DNA of 64,000 nt from Rallus limicola. Taxonomy: Eukaryota; Chordata; Aves; Gruiformes; Rallidae. The notes under the pieces are model-generated. The model saw only the letters and a list, made by a program, of their open reading frames with translations. It had not been told where the DNA came from and ran no database searches. Positions within the stretch are counted from its first letter, which is position 1. Every line of letters begins with the position of its first letter. Made by a program: the position numbers and the translations under genes. The stretch covers positions 1,550,001-1,614,000 of the forward strand of contig JAKCOZ010000058.1 in assembly GCA_022605955.1 (NCBI GenBank), read 5' to 3'. Of the stretch, positions 43,351-57,036 are shown piece by piece.

Positions 43351-43391
43351 TTTTTTTTTTTCCCCTCTTTTTTTTTTTTTTTTTTTTTTTT
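43351..43391 (+). repeat. Poly-T / pyrimidine tract
   Basis: T11, then cccctc, then a 24-T run ending at 43391. On the minus (transcribed) strand it is a poly-A tract. No retrocopy sequence is recognised next to it. Confidence 0.9.
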
Positions 43392-44062
43392 AAAATTCAG
43401 GAATTCCAAAAACCTGGATAACCTGCAAAGTATTTTATCATAGAACAAAATGCCTGACAATCCTCATGTCTCCCAGGCAGGTTTCCACAGAAATGCCCAA
43501 CAGCCATAGATGCTGGGAGAACTGAACCCTTTCCTGAAGCAATGCATTTAGGAAGACTTGAAAGGCTCCCCACTCCTGAGATGCTTGCAAGTCAGACCCT
43601 GCTGCTTCTCTGTCACTGAGCTGCAAATCTGAAAATGCTGCTTCTGTTTCTAAGACCCAGCTCCAAGTACATCCCTGGTGAACCTGGATAGCTTTGAGAA
43701 GCATTTTGGAGTTAGAGCTGTCTACACCTCCAGATTCTTTATTACCCCATAAGCACTTAGAATGATAAACCTTTGGAAAGGACTCTTTAAGGCAATTGGA
43801 AGTCTAAATTACATGTTGCCAAGATGATGCAGAATCCAGGAGGACATTTCAGCAATGAGACCGATAAGAGTGTTGGTTCCATGAACAGCCGCAACCTGCT
43901 TTGGAAAGAGTGTGTTCCTGAAATGTATTATTGGGATTTCCAGCCTGCAGGATATCTGAAATATGTCCTTTTCAACTGTGAAAACAACCCCCCTATCCTT
44001 CCCTTCCCTACTGTTTGCACAAACTGGGAATACTGGGTTTGGGGGGCGGGGGAGAGCATCTA

Positions 44063-44091
44063 TATTCTCCTAAGGGTCCCTTAGGAGAATA
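44063..44091. repeat. Near-perfect palindrome (14-bp arms, 1-bp centre)
   Basis: Arms tattctcctaaggg (44063-44076) and cccttaggagaata (44078-44091) are exact reverse complements around a single T. It lies 12 bp after a G-rich run (44043-44052). No transposon context is recognised. Confidence 0.95.
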
Positions 44092-47000
44092 GAGTTAGGT
44101 CTGGATTTCACCAGAGGTAGAACCTGAATTTTTCTGTACTGGATTTAGGTACGTTTCCAACATCTCAAATTGTTTGTTTTAGCAAATACTCCTCCAGGCT
44201 CTTTACAGTCATGCAAAATATATAATCAGATAATCAAGAAACTTCTTTTCAAAAAAGCAAAGCTAGGCTGTTAGCCTGGATTACTAAACTCTCTAATTCC
44301 AAGTAAGTTATAATACCTAAAGCAATTCTACTGCCAGGACAGTCCTGATTTATATTATACTGTGCTAATAAAAGCATCTCCACAACAACCCAAGAGACAC
44401 TACTGAGAAGAGGAAATAAATTTTCTTTTTTAGAAAATTAGCCAACAAGTCAGTGTGTCTGGTTCTTATAGTACGAAAGGGCTATTTACACGACATAAAT
44501 TATAAGGTAAGACACGTAACACATGTTATTTGTATATAACGCACGTAAGTATGGATACTTTCACCTAACACAAAGAGAACGTTATGTGATATGGTGTAAA
44601 CTGGAGACCACTTCCTGAGTTGTGAATTACTGACGGCAAGACTTTGGTCCATTTTGTGGGTTATGTACAAAGTACGTGTTACATGACCATATCTAAAATC
44701 CTACTGGATTCATTTATTGTATAGGAGAGAAAACCAATGCATTTAGAGGTTTCCCACAAACTCACATCAAGATCTGGAATGGATGAAATTGGCTACATTC
44801 CCAACATAACATTGTGCAAAATAATTCAGTTGGTTTGTTTTTGCTTTACTGAAAAGAAAGTGAAACACAAATAAATAATTCCTATAATCACAGTAAAAAA
44901 ACCAAACCAAACCAAAAAACAGATGCAAGTTCTCCCCCTGCACACTGAAGGTGTACAAAAATTCCAAATTAAGACAGTAGTTTCATTTTTAAACAGGATG
45001 GACATATAAAGTGACAGTTCCTGCTGTAATAACAGACTATAATAAGTGCATTTTGACAGGTTCAACTTTCAGCTCTGCCTGAGACTGTATTCCTAAATCT
45101 GCAAACTCTTAATATAGTTAAAATCCAAATATATCAAAGTATGTTTTAAAAACAAATGAAAAAGCAGCTTGCTTAGGGTGAAGGCAAAATTGCAGTTTTT
45201 CCTCGGACAAATGAGAAATTACAAAGGGTACATCTACACAGGCCACCAAGTTTACCTGATTACAGGTTATTTGAAACCTCTTCGCTCTTACTACTGACCC
45301 TGGCATTTGCTCTCCACATCTGTTCCAGTGTGGAGTCAACCAGGTGAATATAAGTTACTTTCAAGAGCACAATAAAACTTGCATGTTTGATTCCACATTG
45401 AGCTGCGTAAGAAACACAGTCACATTCAAGGTAGAGAGGAGTGCCTTCTTAAGCTATGTTTTTTTAGCAAAGCTCATTTCATTAGTATTAATCTTTGGCA
45501 GTGTGACTCTAATTTCAAATTCTAAGTGGTTCAGGACTGAGAATAGTTTAAACTTCCTACTCAATTTAAGCATACTACTCTGGATATGCTCTCAAAGTTC
45601 TCAAGAACTATCAACTAAAAGGTGGTTTAACACCTTTCTGCTTTTCTGCTTTTAGCCATCATTTCTCATATGGAATGTGGTAAGTAATGGGGTGAGTACT
45701 TCGGGTACCTGAAGAATAAAAGAAAGAGTGATTGTTCTTCAAATAAATGTACTGTAACTTCTACTGCTTCCACAGAAAATCAGCTGACAAAGCCAACTCC
45801 TGCAACTAAAACAAAGTTGACCAATGTTTCACAGAAATAACCACTACAGATGGAGAGGAGAGGAAGACAAAACACATTAAAAGAATTTTCTAAGTTGGTA
45901 TTTCTCATGCCAAAAAACGCTTTACTAAGAGGAAAGGTGATCTCACACAGCTTAAAGTGTGCCAGAGACTGGGAAGAAAATAATAGCACAGATCTAATCT
46001 AAAAGTTCTAAAATGTAAATAAAAATTCCAAATGTTACAACTAAGGTTCCAGATCAATATTCCTAAAACATAAACTAAATCAAACAGCAAATAATTCACA
46101 GCAAACACTTTCTACTTTTACCTACGAATTAACATAGTAAAATCAGTTTAATGTTTCACACACAAATTTTGCCAAGAACTTCTGGCCACAAAGCAGAAGT
46201 TCCAAGAATCTAAAATCCCTTTTTAATCCACCCTCTGCCTCCAAGGGTGCGTCCCATCTCCTAACAATAGTAAGTGAACACACAATCACAGAAATATATT
46301 ATGATGATTTACTGCAGAATAATAATTCTTTATTTTTCCTATTGTTAAAGCAGCTATTCAAGTGATAAATCATGTATGTTGCCCTCCATCAGGTCTTCAT
46401 TCATTTTAACAAAATTATAAATTTGAGAAAAAACTACTTCTCCTCCTTTAATTCCAATGCTCTAATCTCTATGTTCTGCAACAGCTTTGCAAAAAGGCTG
46501 ACTTGAAAATAAAAGGCACACTGAATTCGCTGTTGTACTATGCACTGGAAGACTTGAGGCAGTCACAAAGTGTTGTTTTTTATCTTATCACTGACAAAAT
46601 ATTGTAAATGGTCAGTCTCTGTTATTGCAGCTAAATCTTTGACACTGAATAAGCAAGTGTTTGCTTGGAATCATTTCATAAAGAAGGCTGAAAGTCTAAA
46701 TAAGAGGGAGATGCCTTGAGAGAACCTGTTACTGAAAACGGATCTCTTTGGAAAGATACGAGTTCCCACAGTTGCTATTGAACATGAACAATTTGCTCTC
46801 TTTGGAATTTATGCCAAGACAGAAAGTGTACAAAGACAGACAGGGAATGCCCAGGTGGCAGCTGTCTTTGTGGGCATACTTCAGGACCCATACCCATGCC
46901 TCCCCTGACTGAGGCTTTACTCACCTCACCACAGGTTACGGTTCTACAGAGAACACTTGATGTGCAGAAGGGACTTGCTCAAGTAACAATCTGAGATTTA

Positions 47001-50000
47001 GTATTGGGTTTTGATAGTCAGTGTATGGCTCTGTGCCTTCTATATTCTAAATTACACAAATGAGACCGAGAAAAAAGAGTTTTCCCAATTTTCTTTCTAT
47101 CATGCTAACTATGACTGCAGGCTGTTTCTTGGCAAATGATAAGTAACCACTTCCTAACACCATCAGTGGGTAGTGAGGATGTGTTATACCTGGTGTGTAG
47201 ATGTACAACTCAGATGCAAAAATATGCCACCTTATTCATTTAATGCTTCCCTACTATTAAAAAAAATTATAATCTAATTTCTCTGGATGATTATAATCTT
47301 CCTTATAGCTCTCTGGCTCATTTTTGAAGCATTTGCCATGCAATACTGAAGACTCCAAGAGTCTGGCAGACAATTAATTATTTATAAAATAACACTGACT
47401 TCACAATGACACAATGTTGCATTGGCTATTTCCTAGCTTTTGGATATTTATTTCTTTCAAAATGAATGCTATTTTAAGAAGGTTTCTGGGAGGGGTGGAG
47501 TAGGTAGGTGTCATTTTTAAGGTAATAGAAAATCAGGAGGAAGAACCCTCTGACTTCCCACTGTATAAGATGATGCCGATACTGGCATATGCCTTCAACG
47601 GAACTATTGTTCAGAATATACTCTCCTGAGCACAAATTCTGCCTATTTGAACCAAATAAATCCTTTTGTACTATATCTCATTTCCCCAAGCTTTTATCAA
47701 GATTATTTAGCCAGGTTCAAATTCCACTACTCTTATCCAGGCAGATTCAACTAATCTAGCTCTTATTTTTCCTACCATTTTTTCCAGATTTGGGAGAACT
47801 TTTCTTTTTTTTGCAGTTAGTTCTATGCAAATGTGCCAGTAGTCCCAAGTCTTCTGTCCATATGCAGACCCTTCCTCATACTGTGTCTTCCCCAAGTCCC
47901 AGGTTCAGTACAATTTTCCTGGTAATCCTAGCTACTAATTCCCCTAGCAAAATCCAATCTGTTTTTCTCCTCCTGGTGGATAAAGTTGTACTTAATCTTT
48001 AACCAATTTAGATAGATTTAAACAAGGGCCAATCTTTTAATAAAGAAAGATTAGTGTTAAAAACAAAAATAAATGAGACATATTTCTACATTTTGTTTTT
48101 GAAAACAGGGAGCTGTTATGGCCGAGAGCTTCTATTAAAAAGACACAAAACCAAACAAAATCTCAGACTGAAACAAATGTAAGAAAATTCAGTTAAAAGA
48201 TTTTATAAGTTTTGCAAAAGCCTAAACAATTGATAAAAGATTCTATTTAATAGGATGAATTAAACACGCTTAGTAACATATTGCACCAGAGTAACTGACA
48301 GATTAAGAGGCTAGCCAACTATTTTGGAGGAACATATCAATTAACCAGCAAAGTCTTCAGTCTGCTTTTCACACCTGAACAAAACCATTGGTGAAAAAAT
48401 ATTCTCTGTCATGAAATACTAAGTAATGAAATCCTTCAAATGCCATATCCACTTAAACCCTTTAAGAAAATTATGGCTTTTTTTCCTAGTTCTTTGCGCC
48501 AAATACCCGAGAATATTTATTAATGACTTTTTTTCACACATATTAACTCAAAATACAGTGTTGACTATTTGTTGCTATTTCTGATAGTCCTAACAAAATA
48601 CTTTTCCCTAAAACTCACGCTAAAACTCTTTTCCTAAATCTAGTCCATAAATGCATTGCATTATATGCTTTGTTAAAATAATTTCTAATACAGGATGTCA
48701 CAAAAACCAATCTATAAAAGCACCAAGAATTATCCAACCTTTGGACAATGATTGTGTGGACAGACAGCTATATTTACTCTGAATACTGTGAAGAGTAACA
48801 CAGATATTAATATTCTGAAAGTTTTGTAACACCATTTTTAATGCACACATTCACAAAAGAAATGTCTGATGAAAACCACCTTAGATTATGTAATTTATGG
48901 TCTCAAGATATCATTATACAAACACTCTTGGAAAGGAGTGCTCTTTGACATCAAACAGAAGGCTGGTAATAGGATCCAAAATGAGACTGACATAGTACCA
49001 GTGAGCTTAATGGTTACACAAGTTTTTAAGCAATCTTTTATTTACCATAACTTAATTATTATTTCTGTGCTGCTGTACATGGTGTTACAGAATACTTTCA
49101 TACAAGGAGCTTAATTTGCATGGAAATTCTACATTCTTGTTCTGAAAATGCAAGGACAATGGGGATGAGAGAAAAGCTACAGGACACATCAAGCAACCGC
49201 GGCAAAGGGAAATGAAAACACTGGCACAATATTAAGCTGTCCAAACAAAAATTAAGTTCAGACCAAGGCAGCCAAAAAGCAAAAGCATCTCACACATCTT
49301 TTTTTGAGCACGACTGGTGAGGCATACCATAGCATTTTGTTTGTATCCATACCATCTATAACCAGTAGTGAAGTAATTCACCAATATACCCTGTGTTGGC
49401 CCAAATATAAAAGCACAGGTGAATACACATGCAACACGGAAAATTAAATGGGGTTGGCAATAGCCTCTCCATTTGCCAGGGAACTTACTGGCTTGGATGG
49501 ATGACTCAAGAAAACTTCAGGATGCTAAAGAAAGAAAGAAGATAGGAAAAGACGGGGGAAATTGGGGATAGGAACAGTGTGAGAGAAGAAAAGATGCAAC
49601 AAGAAAAGAATTTAAAATACCAGCTGCAACATTAATTTACTAAGATGACAGAATCTTAATTTGTGTTTTTAGTATGCATTACTAACTAGCTTTGTAAACA
49701 TGAGAAATATGGAAAGATAACAACAGTGTGCAAGTTCCAAACCTGATCTTGATTTCTTAGTTTACCGTTTTTTTCTAGTCTTCAAATATTTAACATAGTC
49801 CTGTGTTTGGGTTCACAGTTTTACAAGTTGAGGAGTTCTTCACTTACATCAATGATGAGACAGCTAAATGGTTTAGAAAACTAATTCAGTAACCAGCACT
49901 ACCAGAACACTGAACACAATTACTGGGTTTTTACTTTAACAAGACATCTCTGTGAGCCTTTTTCTTTCTAGGTTGCTACACTGAATACATCCTTTACTGG

Positions 50001-50645
50001 CCCTTCTTTTAAAAAACAAATCATCCTCTGAGAACAAAAACAGTATTTCTATCTCATCTACCAATATTATCAGTAATAATAAAAAAAATAAAGAACCAGA
50101 GCCTGTAATAGACTAACCAAGCTAAATCTTGGGAAAGAAACATGGAATTTGGGTCAGTACTTCAGTTGATCTTTTTTCCTGTCTTTTGAAAGATACTATC
50201 CTCCTGAACTTGAAGGAAGAACACAACAACAGAAAAAAAAAAAAAGCATCCTCTGAGTGAGCCTGTGGAATCTAGAGGTATTTCCCTGGCAGGAAATCAC
50301 TGCTAACATTCTCAGATGAAAAGTTCCTAGAACTGCACCAAGGGGAAGTTTGTTAACATATGGTTTTGGACTCTTTCTTTTCTCTAACATTGATCCCTTT
50401 CAAATAAGGAAAACATCCACATGGAGAAAAAAAACTATGCACTGGAGATAAAGACAGCCAAAAATCTGCTCATTTTTGCTGGAACAAAATCTAGTATTAA
50501 TTGGTCTCTCCTGTATTAAAAATTCAAAATGAAACAAAGCATATTGGCTGGGAAAGACAAGAGAGAAAAAGCTAGAAAACGAGTTCTCTTAAGAAAAACA
50601 ACCCAAGGAAACTTTTTCACTATGAAACTAGTACATTCAAGTTTG

Positions 50646-50666
50646 AAAAAAAAAAAAAAAAAAAAA
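50646..50666 (+). repeat. A21 homopolymer
   Basis: Uninterrupted run of 21 A. It reads as poly-T in the ERC1 transcript, and no retrocopy is seen beside it. Confidence 0.9.
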
Positions 50667-53600
50667 GCTTTATATGTGTGAAAAAAAAGCCCCATACAGC
50701 ATAAAACCACTTCACAGAAGAACACAGAGAGAATCTCACTGTGTGTGATTTCCCTCTAACGATTCCATCTCAGCAAAAAAGGAGACTATTTCAAGCAGGA
50801 CGCCAGGCCATGTAAACACAGCAGGGATCTGTATGACTTGCTTTCAGCAGTTAAGAACCTCCCATAGTATCTCCTGCTGCTGGTAGCAGACTGACAGTTG
50901 AGCAGAGAAGCAATGACAACAGAATAATTAGAACATTAAGCACACAGATTTGCATAAGCATAGTATCATTATTAAATAAAAATACCAACCCGGAAGATGA
51001 AAAACACTGCAGTTTTATTCACCAAGACAGGGACCAATATAAAACAGTCATTAGTAAGAACAGGAAGAGTAACAATGAGAACTGGACACCTAGTCAGACA
51101 CTGGAGACTGCTTACATGGAAAGAAAAACAGTATCAGCAGCTTTTCAGTACCCCTGCTTTCCACCTGGTTCATAATATTTCACTTTAGTGCAAAGTTAAA
51201 TACCTGTTACAGAAAAAGTGGAAGCTTGCAGTGTTCATGATTTCTCAAAGGTTCACTGTCTAGAGACCGGCGAGAGTCTTTTTCTAAGAACTGCCCAAAT
51301 CTTTTTTTATCTAATGGCTTAACAGTAGTCCAATTCAGTCTCTTCTGACAGCTTCTTAACTTCTAAGGCTAACAGATTTAACTGAAAGTACTCAAACTGT
51401 TCAGGGGAAATACGAGGCAAGGGAAATAAGACTGACGTTAGACATATCTCTATTCAGATTGTAAGAGAAACAACCAAAAAGAAAAAGCTTTTTGAAATTT
51501 GCTATTAAGAGCTACACAACAGAGTCCTTCCTGCATGTGTTTTATGCAAAACAGCACAAAGATAACGTAAGAAAACTCAACATAATAAACCTCTAATTCA
51601 GTTTTAAACCAAATGCTCTCATGTAGCCATAAGTTTTAAGGTTAATTGCGATAGATCTTTGAAATGGCTGACAATGAAGATGTGTAAATCTGGGGTTTTA
51701 GAAGCTTTAAATTGGAGCTAGATTATCACAATTGTTTCAAGGATTGCAAAGAATTAATCCACCTTAAAAATGTCAAACTGCCTGAATAAATACCTGCAAT
51801 GCATTTAAAGGGAGACTTTTAAAAACACATTTTTCTACTTTTCTGCAAGTGACAAAGAAACTGCTGTCAAATTAAACACAGCTGGGGAAAAAAATTATTA
51901 AAGAAATATCTAAACTGACTTATAAGTATAAAACATATGCAAATGGTTGCTAACTGTATTTTCCTGAGCAACTACCTTGAGTAACTAAGAGTAACTGTGA
52001 CTTGGTTCTAGAAAGCAAGGAGGTCCAGTGGTAGAAGAAGGACTTTTTTGTACAGTTTAAGGAAAGCAAAAATGCAGTTAATTACATGAAAGAATACCTG
52101 AACTGCAGAGATTTGATTCCTTTATGAAAAGACCCTGTGGACTGACTTCTGAACACCAAAATAATCTTTGAATTTGAATTTTCTCTTGATTAAGAAGACT
52201 GCAATAGCCCAAGACAATACAGTATTTCTAAAAGGAACAAAGTATTGATGGTTTTGTCTCATTAGGACTTGAGAGCGTACTTGAGAGTCTCTGCACAGGA
52301 AACAACTGTGCAAATACCCTAGTAAGCAATAATGTTTGAAGCAGGGGAGCAGATATCCAGTGTTACGGAAGGGCTTTATACTGCACGTAGGTAATGGTAG
52401 GCTGTCAATTTTCTTTGCCTCTAGTAGTGAAACCAACCTGACTGAATGAGGTTAGATAGCTACTTTGGATGGGAAAATGCAAATCCATTTGTACTTAAAA
52501 TACAATGAATTTATATTAATTATTTTTTTTCAGAATCAAATTAAGAATGCAGTTATTTGTCTTGTAGCTATTCTGTACACTTAACAGTCTTACATTTGAG
52601 CTATTTTCCCATTTTCTCCCTCAGGAAAAAGATCACAGGAGAAAAATTCACCCTCTTAATTATTTCCTGGAAAAGACCCTAAACAGATTAGATTATAAAA
52701 ATATATGGGCTTATGAACTGGCTCTGTGCTCTTATGTAATGTTCCTGGATGCCAGCTACTAAGCACAATCCTCACTAAAATGGAATGAGCAGAGGTAGGC
52801 CTAAAGGAATTATAATGAAGACCTGTCATCACAGTGCAAATTAAGTGCATGTTCACCTTTAAACCAGCAGCACTTCACCAGATTCAGTTGACCAGTCGAC
52901 CTCCACACCTGCTTATACTACTGATGTTCTCAGAGCTTATAGTGAGGAAAACAATCTCAGGGGAAGCACTGAAAAGCAGTACTTTTACAAATGCTAAATA
53001 TACAGACATATTTCCTAAATAATTGAATTTCCACAACTGGATTTTCCTAGACTATTTGTTATGTGGTCTCCCACTTAGGTCTTCCAGTCCACCCCCATTC
53101 TCCCCCCCAAAAAAAATTAATTGTAACAACCTTCTCCACTGCAGCTGTCTGTCTACAAACTATCATCCAATTGCTGTAACAGTCTCAGGCAAATCTTGGC
53201 TACAAGATATTCCCAAACTCATTATCAGTAACATAGTGACAAAGGGTGAAACAGAATTCAAATGAAAAGATACTGCAGAACTTCTGAAGAAGACCCACCA
53301 TACGGTACCCTGAAAACAGCCCATGAGATTGGTGACATGTACACAGCTATCTTTTGTTGCTATTGAGCTTTGTTGATGCTGAATGACAGAATTGTTTGTT
53401 TTGTGTAACAGAATTAAAGAATTAAAAACAGGGGTCTAGATATGCATATCTGGAGTTTCACTTACATAAAATTCACAGGAGCGTTAGCACCCCCCTTCCA
53501 CCCACAAAACAGAAATTCTGACCAAGTCTTAACTGACAACTCAGAACTTGATCTCACATTCATTTGAGGAACTAGGCCAGTTCCAAACTACAGCACAGGC

Positions 53601-54436
53601 ACTGCTTCTTTTCCTGAACAGATGTAAGAAACAGCTAGAACTCCACAAACCTTATGTTTCTTTTAAAAATCGTGTTGCCTTTTGTCTGGTTTTAATTTTA
53701 TACATAGAAGCCTTATCACTATTTTGGTTAGTGTGTTTTAGGCTTCTTCATCACCTGCTCTTTTAAAATTAAAAATCTAAACTCAAACTGGTGTTCCTCT
53801 AAACGGTGCAGTATTTATGTTCCTCACAGCTAAAGCAAAGGTTTCAAATGCAAACATTATCCAAAAATTCTAATCAACTGAATTAATTTGCTTGCAATAG
53901 AGTGTTATTATTCTGAACAGCAAACTCATGCCAGTGGATCAGCTGTGACTGGTGATGAGATTAAAACAAAATATCAAACACTTCACTAACAGTATATAAT
54001 TTTCATTTGCTTTTTTGTATTCATATGGGCCAGGCCAAGCATGCATCTGAATTTATGACATTAACACCTGCATGTATTGATAATGAAAAGTTCTAGCAAT
54101 TATATTTTTAGCTGTCACACCAGTTTAATGGGACAATTACTGACATGAATTATACTGAAGCAGAGTATGTATGTAATTCCTAATACCAGTTAAAAAACCA
54201 CCAGTCGACAGCACTGTTATTGCACATAAATGAAGTCCAAAATTATCAGCAGTCTCTGAAAGTTACTTTCTGATGACCTTAGCATCTAACATGGTCCACA
54301 TGGACACCATTTCACAGTACTTACTGAAAAGCAATTCATGGAATGGAAACTTAAGATCCAAAGTTCTGTGTAGACATGGCCAATTCATCTAACGCTGAAT
54401 ATTTACACCGCAGATCTAATTATGAAGTAAGATTAC

Positions 54437-54577
54437 CTTCTTCAGCTGAGTTTCCATCTTCAAACACTCTTCCTTTTTCTGTTCCAATGCAATCTCCAGT
54501 GTCTTGAGTCTTGAATCTTTCTTCAGTCCCGATGAAGCTAAGGATGAAGCGTGTTCCTTCAGATCCAGTAAAGATGT
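54437..54577 (-). CDS. ERC1: ERC1 internal coding exon C (47 codons, coiled coil)
   Basis: Third ERC1 exon. It encodes 47 residues starting TSLLDLKEHASSLASSGLKK and ending EECLKMETQLKK. The acceptor ends ttttattttag at 54578; the donor is gtaatc just below 54437. Both ends are phase 0 (141 nt, the same length as exon B). The glycine/serine-rich break (ASSLASSGLKK) followed by a regular heptad pattern (LKTLEIALEQKKEECLKME) is characteristic of the ELKS/CAST rod. The residues fit ERC1; as I recall ERC2 it reads ASSLASAGLKRD here. A threonine at the first position stands where I recall alanine in mammals, a conservative change at the junction. Exons A, B and C are clustered within 2.7 kb and are all symmetrical, so this cassette could be skipped without a frameshift. 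Confidence 0.92.
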
Positions 54578-55654
54578 CTAAAATAAAAACCATAAATTAC
54601 CTATGAAGTAAATACTCTTTATGTGCAATGGCTACTTTCGTTTCGTTGTCTTTATTCTTTTCCTATTCCTTCACATTGTGTTCAGGATCCAACTTAGAAA
54701 AAAAATTGTTCAGGATGTTCTTGTCACTCAAAATAGCCTGATATAATTCCAATTTTCAGGATCAAAATAAAACTGTCTAAATTAGTTTAAAAATAATTTT
54801 CAAAATAAAATGAAACTAGTGCTTCAGTGACAGTCATGTTTTAAGAAAAATACTTTTAAATAAATTCATATTTTAAAATCATATGTGGTTAGCAGATTTG
54901 GCCACAGCGTCTAAAACTGAGTGTTCAAAGCTTTTCTCTATACAGATTCAAAGGTGTGAAATTGATTCATGTTACGTATCTCCAAAAGAAATCTCAACTT
55001 CTTGTCTTCTGAACCATTTTTGGGTTGTTTACTTCCTGTCAAACGTTTATTTCCATGTAAACAAAATCTTAACACTTCCTAGGTGTGTTTTTTTGGTATT
55101 GTTTTACTTTGAGTTTTGAAAAAACATTTTAAGTAGACTTGAATGTTACAGTTCCAAGAGGGGAACAGAGAACTTTTTATATTTCTCTCATATAATTAGT
55201 TCAATTTGTCTAGCCAACTAGTTCATTACCAACAACCAACCTAACTACCAATAAGGAGTCAAAAGAACTAGCTGTATTGTTTGCATAAAGGAATAAACAT
55301 TCTGTGCACTTTTGTCACCCACAGCTTTGATCAACCTCTGTCCTTTCCTCCCCATATTTAGAGAGGAACAAGCTTGTTTTCTGCCTTAGCTGTCTTTAAG
55401 CACAGCTCCAGTATACGTTATCATTGACCATCAGACATCCACTACTATTGTACTATTGTACTTAACTACAATAAGGGGACAACTGCCTGCTATCCATGAA
55501 AAGCTGGTTCTGAAATATTTATGCTTAGAAAATACTCAAACAATATTATTTCACAAGATAAACTCCTTGAAGGACCATTGTTCTCCATCTGAAGTATAAC
55601 ATACACATATGCAAACAAAAGTTCTAATACAACAGAGTCATTCTGCTGGTCAAC
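54578..55654 (-). other. ERC1: 1.1-kb ERC1 intron between exons B and C
   Basis: Short intron with a weak donor (gttgac at 55654) and an acceptor ending ttttattttag at 54578. It holds no recognisable repeat. An alternative in-frame donor (gtatta) sits at 55630. Confidence 0.88.
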
Positions 55655-55795
55655 CTCTTTCTCTGTGAGATCTCCTTGTAAAATGTTGACTTTCTCTTTC
55701 AGGTCTTTAATGTCTTTTTTGTAGTTGTCAATCTCTTCCTGTTTCTCTCGTTCATCTCTGTCACGCTGCTCCTTTAGGCGCTCAATGGTTCTTTC
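55655..55795 (-). CDS. ERC1: ERC1 internal coding exon B (47 codons, coiled coil)
   Basis: Second ERC1 exon. It encodes 47 residues starting ERTIERLKEQRDRDEREKQ and ending LQGDLTEKE, a highly charged coiled-coil stretch of the ELKS/CAST rod. The acceptor is a normal tract ending ttttgtcag next to 55795. Phase is 0 at both ends (141 nt). The family sequence and the next exon place the 3' boundary after GAG at 55655, where the intron starts gttgac. That is a weak donor, lacking a purine at +3, A at +4 and G at +5. A second GT, 24 nt further on (intron starting gtatta at 55630), would add eight in-frame codons (VDQQNDSV). I prefer 55655 because the residues then join the next exon as EKE-TSLLDLKEH, matching the family. 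It is too short and lacks a start codon, so a simple ORF search misses it. Confidence 0.92.
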
Positions 55796-57036
55796 CTGAC
55801 AAAAGAAAGCACTCTTGGTTGGTTCAACTTCTGAGATTTCTTACCATAGTTATTTCTTACACACTGTAAACACGGAGGAGAGTGTAGGATATTGCCATTT
55901 TCTTTTCTTTATGGTTGCAAAGCAGATCCTCAAGAAGAAACAAACTTGAGAAATCTATGAAAATCTAATAAATACCAGTCTTACTTTATCTTGGAAAGTT
56001 CACAGTACTGCTAACAAAGCAACACAATTTATCTGGTTCAAATAATCACAATTAACCAAGATCAAGACACATTACATATTGCTTCCTTATTTATATCTTT
56101 TTCCAAAATGAGCAGTTAACTGCCCTTCAGAAAGGAAAGGGTGTAGCACATATATGAGACCAGGATCAATGTGCAATAAGAAAAGGCAATAAAACAATTT
56201 TTCTGTGCAGTGGACATCAATGGAGCTTTGCTTATCTTAGAATGGAACACTGGTTCTCCAGGAATCAAAAAAAACCAAAACAGTGATACAAAAAAATTGC
56301 CAGACCAAAATAGAATAGACCAGGTTGTTCCCTCAGTCCACTATCTCCTGAGAACTGGGAAACCTTAAAAAAAAAAGTAGAATGAGAACAATAAAGCTGC
56401 AACTAAATTTAGACTGAAATGCATTGGGGTAACTGTTCATTTTAATGCAATATTGGGAATTAAAACTCAATTTCATGCTGCAAAACTTTAAAAATATATT
56501 TTCTATTAAAATATCTGAGCGAAGAAGATAAAATGAAACAAGGTATTAGCCAGACTTGAAAAAAAGCCCAAACAAAAAGCCCCAAAACAAAACAGGAAAA
56601 GCAGAAGAATCCAAAGCTGAACCCTAAGGCATCCCACCATCATACCAAAATGCACTGTATAAAGAGATGACAGTGTTAGCACTCCAGTTTCTTTCACACA
56701 AAATGGTAAGTAGGTAAAGACTAGAAAAACAGCTCGTAGCTCTGCTCTACCTACATGCTTTCCTTCCTCACCATGTAAAAGCTGTACCCGGAACTAGTTC
56801 TGTGGGAGAGTGACCCCTCCACCTCTCCTGCAGCGCGTTCTAGTGAGCGACGCACCTGGGCTGTCACCACACTCCCCCAGTCCCTCCTCAGCCATCAGAC
56901 AAACGATGTCACTGGGGCAATGCATTAGTGATGTCTTGCCCACAGAGTCCAGGAAACACATAGAAAAAATTACTTTAGAGTGGTTGTTAGTAGAAGGACC
57001 TTTCGAAGGAAGGAACTTAACGCTTTCCATACTCAC
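55796..57036 (-). other. ERC1: 1.2-kb ERC1 intron between exons A and B
   Basis: Starts with a consensus gtgagt donor at 57036 and ends with a ttttgtcag acceptor at 55796. No repeat family recognised. The first 240 bases stay open in the exon A frame by chance and have somewhat higher GC than the surroundings. Confidence 0.88.

Larger units (their letters stand above)
41904..54436 (-). other. ERC1: 12.5-kb ERC1 intron between exons C and D
   Basis: Runs from the gtaatc donor at 54436 to the strong acceptor at 41904. I recognise no transposon in it. It has a long T-rich tract at 43351-43391, a 29-bp near-perfect palindrome at 44063-44091 next to a G-rich run, and a 21-A run at 50646-50666. 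Open frames are small and unsupported. Confidence 0.85.
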
